Origin: Rhynchopus euleeides
Lineage: Eukaryota; Euglenozoa; Diplonemea; Diplonemida; Diplonemidae
DNA: 64,000 nucleotides
Reading direction: 5' to 3'
Assembly: GCA_963210315.1 (NCBI GenBank)
Contig: OY723251.1
Location: forward strand, 248,001-312,000
The notes beneath the pieces are model-generated. The model ran no database searches. It had not been told where the DNA came from and saw nothing but the letters and a program-made list of their open reading frames with translations. The translations under genes were made by a program, and so were the position numbers. Positions 56,569 to 64,000 of this stretch are shown in pieces (positions within the stretch are counted from its first letter, which is position 1; the number at the start of each line of letters is the position of its first letter).

Positions 56569-57821
56569 CCACGGTTATGTAAAGATCTTCGGGGGGTGTC
56601 GATTATATCCAATTTTGTCAAAAAAAATTAAAAAAATCGGGGAAAAAACGCTGAATTTCGATGAAAAAAGGCGAAAAAAAGAGTATGGGGAGTTGGGTCC
56701 AGTTTAGCAAAGTTGTGATATTTTTCGGGTGTTTTTTTGAATGGGATAGCAGGTGCGTAGCTAACAGAGATCCCTAAGAAAATTGTGTCTCCGAAATTAT
56801 TTGGTCCGATTTCGGCCGAAAAAACGGGGAATCGGACCCCACCACACATCGAGACTGCCATTTTTCGGTGTTTCTCGGGGTCTGGGGGTCCAGGGGGGCA
56901 CTTCACCACCTCTCTATCACCCCACATGGGGTCCCAAACAGGGCACACAGGGGTTCACAAGGGCACAATGGCCATCACCCCGACCCGCAATCACGAGACT
57001 AGGCAGTGAATGGCTTGGTTGACGGGCAGGGGTGTGGCAAAATACATGTTGACAGAGACGGCAGAGACGTGGTGTGTGGTCACTAGCAAAAACAATCGGG
57101 ATCAGAGACAACTTTGGGTAGAGGAGGGACCGTTCAGCAAAATTGGTAGGGATCAAAAAGCAACAAAAAATACTTGGAGACAATGCGATTTTCGAAGAAA
57201 AAGTGGTAGTCACTTCTCAGCAGGGAACCTAACCGAGACACAACGCTCCCAGCCCAGAATCCTCAAGGCTAGCCTGCCGGCGAGGGGCAAAACGGGGACC
57301 AGCTGGCGTCACCACGTCGTAGTGCAGCAGCTGTTGCTGCGAACAGACACGTGCAGCAAACCAAGTCCACCTCGAGACACGTGATCATGTACCATATGCT
57401 GACATACAGAAGCTGGAAACGAAACAGGCATGTCCGACGGCCCGGCAGGAAGGTATGCTACTGGGCGAGGGCGGCGGATGCAGGGGGTCGTACACGGCCA
57501 GGGGGGCGCGGGGGCGCGGGGGGGCGCGCGGGGGCGCGGGCGGCGAAGCCGCCCGCGCCCCGACGTTGTCGTCCCAAAACACGAAAAAACGTGTTTAAAC
57601 GCATTTGGCAAGGGTACGACAGGGTGCGACAGGGTCTCAGACCCCCCCAGGACCCATATGGGACCGATTTTGGGGTCTAGTGGCCCTTCTGAGGACAATA
57701 GATTTTTTGTTGCATCGACCCCAGCCTGACGGTCCGCCCTCGAACTTTGGGCTTTGCATGTAACCGATTGTAACCCGATCAGCCTTGGCATGTAACCGAT
57801 CGTCACCGATCAGCCTATTCT
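56569..57821. other. No supported gene
   Basis: A/T-rich to 56800, then mixed. The run CCAGGGGGGCGCGGGGGCGC near 57490-57560 gives long GC-only frames that are not credible genes. TGTAACCGAT(C/T)GT occurs twice at 57760-57800, just before the satellite. Confidence 0.4.
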
Positions 57822-58823
57822 ACAGACCTATTCGGACCTATTCACCACCAATTCGGACCAATTCGGCCTGTTCCAGACCTATTCGGACCTATTCGCCACC
57901 AATTCGGACCAATTCGGCCTGTTCCAGACCTATTCGGACCTATTCGCTACCAATTCGGACCAATTCGGCCTGTTCCAGACCTATTCGGACCTATTCACTA
58001 CCAATTCGGACCAATTCGGCCTGTTCCAGACCTATTCGGACCTATTCACTACCAATTCGGACCAATTCGGCATGTTCCAGACCTATTCGGACCTATTCGC
58101 TACCAATTCGGACCAATTCGGCATGTTGCAGACCTATTCGGACCTATTCGCTACCAATTCGGACAAATTCGGCATGTTGCAGACCTATTCGTACCTATTC
58201 GCTACCAATTCGGACCAATTCGGCATGTCACAGACCTATTCGTACCTATTCGCTACCAATTCGGACCAATTCGGCATGTCACAGACCTATTCGTACCTAT
58301 TCGCTACCAATTCGGACCAATTCGGCATGTCACAGACCTATTCGGACCTATTCGCTACCAATTCGGACCAATTCGGCATGTTGCAGACCTATTCGGACCT
58401 ATTCACTACCAATTCGGACCAATTCGGACCAATTCGGCGTGTCCCAGACCTATTCGGACCTATTCACTACCAATTCGGACCAATTCGGCATGTCACAGAC
58501 CTATTCGGACCTATTCGCTACCAATTCGGACCAATTCGGCATGTTGCAGACCTATTCGGACCTATTCACTACCAATTCGGACCAATTCGGCATGTCCCAG
58601 ACCTATTCGGACCTATTCGCTACCAATTCGGACCAATTCGGCCTGTTACAGACCTATTCGGACATATTCACTACCAATTCGGACCAATTCGGCGTGTCCC
58701 AGACCTATTCACTACCAATTCGGACCAATTCGGCATGTCACAGACCTATTCGGACCTATTCGCTACCAATTCGGACCAATTCGGCCTGTTACAGACCTAT
58801 TCGGACCTATTCACTACCAATTC
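57822..58823. repeat. 51-bp tandem satellite, about 20 copies
   Basis: The unit is roughly CAGACCTATTCGGACCTATT + CGCTACCAATTCGGACCAAT + TCGGCATGTTC, with C/A, CC/TG and similar variants. Because 51 is a multiple of three, two plus-strand frames stay open (17-residue repeats such as TYSDLFATNSDQFGMLQ). Some units are shortened or extended by one GGACCAATTC step. The array ends abruptly where the 31-bp satellite begins. Confidence 0.9.
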
Positions 58824-61800
58824 GCAGATAGGTTCCAAGGCATGGGGCAACCTCTAACATAGGTTCCAAGGCATGGGGCAACCTCTCACATAGGTTCCCA
58901 GGCATGGGGCAACCTCGCAGATAGGTTCCAAGGCGTGGGGCAACCTCGCAGATAGGTTCCAAGGCATGGGGCAACCTCTCACATAGGTTCCAAGGCATGG
59001 GGCAACCTCGCAGATAGGTTACAAGGCATGGGGCAACCTCGCAGATAGGTTCCCAGGCATGGGGCAACCTCGCAGATAGGTTCCAAGGCATGGGGCAACC
59101 TCTAACATAGGTTCCAAGGCATGGGGCAACCTCTCACATAGGTTCCAAGGCATGGGGCAACCTCGCAGATAGGTTCCAAGGCATGGGGCAACCTCTAACA
59201 TAGGTTCCCAGGCATGGGGCAACCTCGCAGATAGGTTCCAAGGCATGGGGCAACCTCGCAGATAGGTTCCAAGGCATGGGGCAACCTCTAACATAGGTTC
59301 CAAGGCATGGGGCAACCTCTCACATAGGTTCCCAGGCATGGGGCAACCTCGCAGATAGGTTCCAAGGCGTGGGGCAACCTCGCAGATAGGTTCCAAGGCA
59401 TGGGGCAACCTCTCACATAGGTTCCAAGGCATGGGGCAACCTCGCAGATAGGTTACAAGGCATGGGGCAACCTCGCAGATAGGTTCCCAGGCATGGGGCA
59501 ACCTCGCAGATAGGTTCCAAGGCATGGGGCAACCTCTCACATAGGTTCCAAGGCATGGGGCAACCTCGCAGATAGGTTCCAAGGCATGGGGCAACCTCTA
59601 ACATAGGTTCCCAGGCATGGGGCAACCTCGCAGATAGGTTCCAAGGCATGGGGCAACCTCGCAGATAGGTTCCAAGGCATGGGGCAACCTCTAACATAGG
59701 TTCCAAGGCATGGGGCAACCTCTCACATAGGTTCCCAGGCATGGGGCAACCTCGCAGATAGGTTCCAAGGCGTGGGGCAACCTCGCAGATAGGTTCCAAG
59801 GCATGGGGCAACCTCTCACATAGGTTCCCAGGCATGGGGCAACCTCGCAGATAGGTTCCAAGGCGTGGGGCAACCTCGCAGATAGGTTCCAAGGCATGGG
59901 GCAACCTCGCAGATAGGTTACAAGGCATGGGGCAACCTCGCAGATAGGTTCCCAGGCATGGGGCAACCTCGCAGATAGGTTCCAAGGCATGGGGCAACCT
60001 CTCACATAGGTTCCAAGGCATGGGGCAACCTCGCAGATAGGTTCCAAGGCATGGGGCAACCTCTAACATAGGTTCCCAGGCATGGGGCAACCTCGCAGAT
60101 AGGTTCCAAGGCATGGGGCAACCTCGCAGATAGGTTCCAAGGCATGGGGCAACCTCTAACATAGGTTCCAAGGCATGGGGCAACCTCTCACATAGGTTCC
60201 CAGGCATGGGGCAACCTCGCAGATAGGTTCCAAGGCGTGGGGCAACCTCGCAGATAGGTTCCAAGGCATGGGGCAACCTCGCAGATAGGTTACAAGGCAT
60301 GGGGCAACCTCGCAGATAGGTTCCCAGGCATGGGGCAACCTCGCAGATAGGTTCCAAGGCATGGGGCAACCTCTCACATAGGTTCCAAGGCATGGGGCAA
60401 CCTCGCAGATAGGTTCCAAGGCATGGGGCAACCTCTAACATAGGTTCCCAGGCATGGGGCAACCTCGCAGATAGGTTCCAAGGCATGGGGCAACCTCGCA
60501 GATAGGTTCCAAGGCATGGGGCAACCTCTAACATAGGTTCCAAGGCATGGGGCAACCTCTCACATAGGTTCCCAGGCATGGGGCAACCTCGCAGATAGGT
60601 TCCAAGGCGTGGGGCAACCTCGCAGATAGGTTCCAAGGCATGGGGCAACCTCTCACATAGGTTCCAAGGCATGGGGCAACCTCGCAGATAGGTTCCAAGG
60701 CATGGGGCAACCTCTCACATAGGTTCCCAGGCATGGGGCAACCTCGCAGATAGGTTCCAAGGCATGGGGCAACCTCTCACATAGGTTCCCAGGCATGGGG
60801 CAACCTCGCAGATAGGTTCCAAGGCATGGGGCAACCTCTCACATAGGTTCCCAGGCATGGGGCAACCTCGCAGATAGGTTCCAAGGCATGGGGCAACCTC
60901 TCACATAGGTTCCCAGGCATGGGGCAACCTCGCAGATAGGTTCCAAGGCATGGGGCAACCTCTCACATAGGTTCCAAGGCATGGGGCAACCTCGCAGATA
61001 GGTTCCAAGGCATGGGGCAACCTCTAACATAGGTTCCCAGGCATGGGGCAACCTCGCAGATAGGTTCCAAGGCATGGGGCAACCTCTCACATAGGTTCCC
61101 AGGCATGGGGCAACCTCGCAGATAGGTTCCAAGGCATGGGGCAACCTCGCAGAGAGGTTCCAAGGCATGGGGCAACCTCGCAGATAGGTTCCAAGGCATG
61201 GGGCAACCTCGCAGATAGGTTCCAAGGCATGGGGCAACCTCGCAGATAGGTTCCAAGGCATGGGGCAACCTCTCACATAGGTTCCAAGGCATGGGGCAAC
61301 CTCGCAGATAGGTTCCAAGGCATGGGGCAACCTCTAACATAGGTTCCCAGGCATGGGGCAACCTCGCAGATAGGTTCCAAGGCATGGGGCAACCTCTCAC
61401 ATAGGTTCCCAGGCATGGGGCAACCTCGCAGATAGGTTCCAAGGCATGGGGCAACCTCTAACATAGGTTCCCAGGCATGGGGCAACCTCGCAGATAGGTT
61501 CCAAGGCATGGGGCAACCTCTCACATAGGTTCCCAGGCATGGGGCAACCTCGCAGATAGGTTCCAAGGCATGGGGCAACCTCTAACATAGGTTCCCAGGC
61601 ATGGGGCAACCTCGCAGATAGGTTCCAAGGCATGGGGCAACCTCTAACATAGGTTCCAAGGCATGGGGCAACCTCTCACATAGGTTCCAAGGCATGGGGC
61701 AACCTCGCAGATAGGTTCCAAGGCATGGGGCAACCTCTAACATAGGTTCCCAGGCATGGGGCAACCTCGCAGATAGGTTCCAAGGCATGGGGCAACCTCG

Positions 61801-64000
61801 CAGATAGGTTCCAAGGCATGGGGCAACCTCTAACATAGGTTCCAAGGCATGGGGCAACCTCTCACATAGGTTCCCAGGCATGGGGCAACCTCGCAGATAG
61901 GTTCCAAGGCGTGGGGCAACCTCGCAGATAGGTTCCAAGGCATGGGGCAACCTCTCACATAGGTTCCAAGGCATGGGGCAACCTCGCAGATAGGTTACAA
62001 GGCATGGGGCAACCTCGCAGATAGGTTCCCAGGCATGGGGCAACCTCGCAGATAGGTTCCAAGGCATGGGGCAACCTCTCACATAGGTTCCAAGGCATGG
62101 GGCAACCTCGCAGATAGGTTCCAAGGCATGGGGCAACCTCTAACATAGGTTCCCAGGCATGGGGCAACCTCGCAGATAGGTTCCAAGGCATGGGGCAACC
62201 TCGCAGATAGGTTCCAAGGCATGGGGCAACCTCTAACATAGGTTCCAAGGCATGGGGCAACCTCTCACATAGGTTCCCAGGCATGGGGCAACCTCGCAGA
62301 TAGGTTCCAAGGCGTGGGGCAACCTCGCAGATAGGTTCCAAGGCATGGGGCAACCTCTCACATAGGTTCCAAGGCATGGGGCAACCTCGCAGATAGGTTC
62401 CAAGGCATGGGGCAACCTCTAACATAGGTTCCCAGGCATGGGGCAACCTCGCAGATAGGTTCCAAGGCATGGGGCAACCTCTAACATAGGTTCCCAGGCA
62501 TGGGGCAACCTCGCAGATAGGTTCCAAGGCATGGGGCAACCTCGCAGATAGGTTCCAAGGCATGGGGCAACCTCTCACATAGGTTCCCAGGCATGGGGCA
62601 ACCTCGCAGATAGGTTCCAAGGCATGGGGCAACCTCTCACATAGGTTCCCAGGCATGGGGCAACCTCGCAGATAGGTTCCAAGGCATGGGGCAACCTCTC
62701 ACATAGGTTCCCAGGCATGGGGCAACCTCGCAGATAGGTTCCAAGGCATGGGGCAACCTCTCACATAGGTTCCCAGGCATGGGGCAACCTCGCAGATAGG
62801 TTCCAAGGCATGGGGCAACCTCTCACATAGGTTCCAAGGCATGGGGCAACCTCGCAGATAGGTTCCAAGGCATGGGGCAACCTCTAACATAGGTTCCCAG
62901 GCATGGGGCAACCTCGCAGATAGGTTCCAAGGCATGGGGCAACCTCTCACATAGGTTCCCAGGCATGGGGCAACCTCGCAGATAGGTTCCAAGGCATGGG
63001 GCAACCTCGCAGAGAGGTTCCAAGGCATGGGGCAACCTCGCAGATAGGTTCCAAGGCATGGGGCAACCTCGCAGATAGGTTCCAAGGCATGGGGCAACCT
63101 CGCAGATAGGTTCCAAGGCATGGGGCAACCTCTCACATAGGTTCCAAGGCATGGGGCAACCTCGCAGATAGGTTCCAAGGCATGGGGCAACCTCTAACAT
63201 AGGTTCCCAGGCATGGGGCAACCTCGCAGATAGGTTCCAAGGCATGGGGCAACCTCTAACATAGGTTCCCAGGCATGGGGCAACCTCGCAGATAGGTTCC
63301 AAGGCATGGGGCAACCTCTCACATAGGTTCCCAGGCATGGGGCAACCTCGCAGATAGGTTCCAAGGCATGGGGCAACCTCTAACATAGGTTCCCAGGCAT
63401 GGGGCAACCTCGCAGATAGGTTCCAAGGCATGGGGCAACCTCTCACATAGGTTCCCAGGCATGGGGCAACCTCGCAGATAGGTTCCAAGGCATGGGGCAA
63501 CCTCTAACATAGGTTCCCAGGCATGGGGCAACCTCGCAGATAGGTTCCAAGGCATGGGGCAACCTCTAACATAGGTTCCAAGGCATGGGGCAACCTCTCA
63601 CATAGGTTCCAAGGCATGGGGCAACCTCGCAGATAGGTTCCAAGGCATGGGGCAACCTCTAACATAGGTTCCCAGGCATGGGGCAACCTCGCAGATAGGT
63701 TCCAAGGCATGGGGCAACCTCGCAGATAGGTTCCAAGGCATGGGGCAACCTCTAACATAGGTTCCAAGGCATGGGGCAACCTCTCACATAGGTTCCCAGG
63801 CATGGGGCAACCTCGCAGATAGGTTCCAAGGCGTGGGGCAACCTCGCAGATAGGTTCCAAGGCATGGGGCAACCTCTCACATAGGTTCCAAGGCATGGGG
63901 CAACCTCGCAGATAGGTTACAAGGCATGGGGCAACCTCGCAGATAGGTTCCCAGGCATGGGGCAACCTCGCAGATAGGTTCCAAGGCATGGGGCAACCTC
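58824..64000. repeat. 31-bp tandem satellite with higher-order structure, about 167 monomers to the window edge
   Basis: The unit is GCAGATAGGTTCCAAGGCAT + GGGGCAACCTC. Monomers differ at the prefix (GCAGATA, TAACATA, TCACATA) and at CCAAGG/CCCAGG/ACAAGG and GCAT/GCGT. The GCGT variant occurs at 58931, 59365, 59768, 59861, 60233, 60605, 61907, 62310 and 63829, all at multiples of 31 and often 12-14 monomers apart. A rare GCAGAGAGG monomer occurs at 61151 and 63011, exactly 1860 bases (60 monomers) apart. Long minus-strand frames arise only because the unit lacks stops. Confidence 0.95.

Noticed and set aside
57785..58857. 348- and 261-codon ORFs across the 51-bp array
   Set aside because: Open only because 51 is a multiple of three. 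No non-repeat coding sequence at either end.
58824..64000. Long minus-strand ORFs (up to 419 codons) with repeating peptides in the 31-bp array
   Set aside because: The unit has no stop in any minus-strand frame, and 31 is not a multiple of three, so one frame cycles through all three readings. This is a satellite property, not a gene.

Overview
The window is nuclear DNA of a microbial eukaryote with a repeat-dominated genome. The evidence is a Cache-type receptor adenylyl cyclase with a second, degenerate cyclase domain that is probably spliced on; tyrosine-recombinase retrotransposons; an endonuclease-encoding LINE; many inverted-repeat DNA transposons; and satellites. There are no operons and no prokaryotic gene layout. 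An alveolate, perhaps a chromerid-like alga, is my best guess at low confidence. I found no rRNA, tRNA or CRISPR array. Many long open frames here are shadows in GC-rich DNA or satellites, and several computed starts are GTG or TTG, so I moved starts to ATG where one was visible.

Layout. 1-740: 5' part of a coiled-coil protein running off the left edge. 741-6170: transposons, including an exactly 1000-bp element (2184-3183) and a CACGGT-ended element (3580-5885). 6171-15288: two same-strand tyrosine-recombinase retrotransposons in order Gag, recombinase (YR), reverse transcriptase-RNase H (RT-RH). 15289-21884: gene-free DNA, GC-rich hairpin repeats, LINE C-terminal relics and nested inverted-repeat elements. 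22902-26552: the adenylyl cyclase locus, the only convincing host gene apart from the edge gene. 26846-31209: a third YR retrotransposon. 31731-38302: nested repeats, a 359-bp 5'-truncated LINE copy with a 51-bp target duplication, a second CACGGT element and a TA-flanked element. 38350-47230: an apparently intact LINE with two ORFs. 47394-56568: a hAT-like element, a second copy of the 1000-bp element and a third CACGGT element holding a PhoD-like phosphatase fragment. 57822-64000: a 51-bp satellite meeting a 31-bp satellite with higher-order structure.

The most unusual signals concern how the retroelements express their ORFs. The LINE ORFs share a frame and are separated by a UGA-CUG stop followed 14 codons later by a 2A-like ribosome-skipping motif. 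YR element 3 also joins Gag to YR by an in-frame UGA-CUG. YR element 2 has a G GGU UUC slippery heptamer one codon before its Gag stop, in the correct phase for a -1 shift into YR. All three YR elements have a W-x-D-N box where RTs normally have Y-x-D-D, and all keep the RT frame open through most or all of the YR gene. Separately, three DNA transposons share CACGGT termini, each with its own set of subterminal palindromes.
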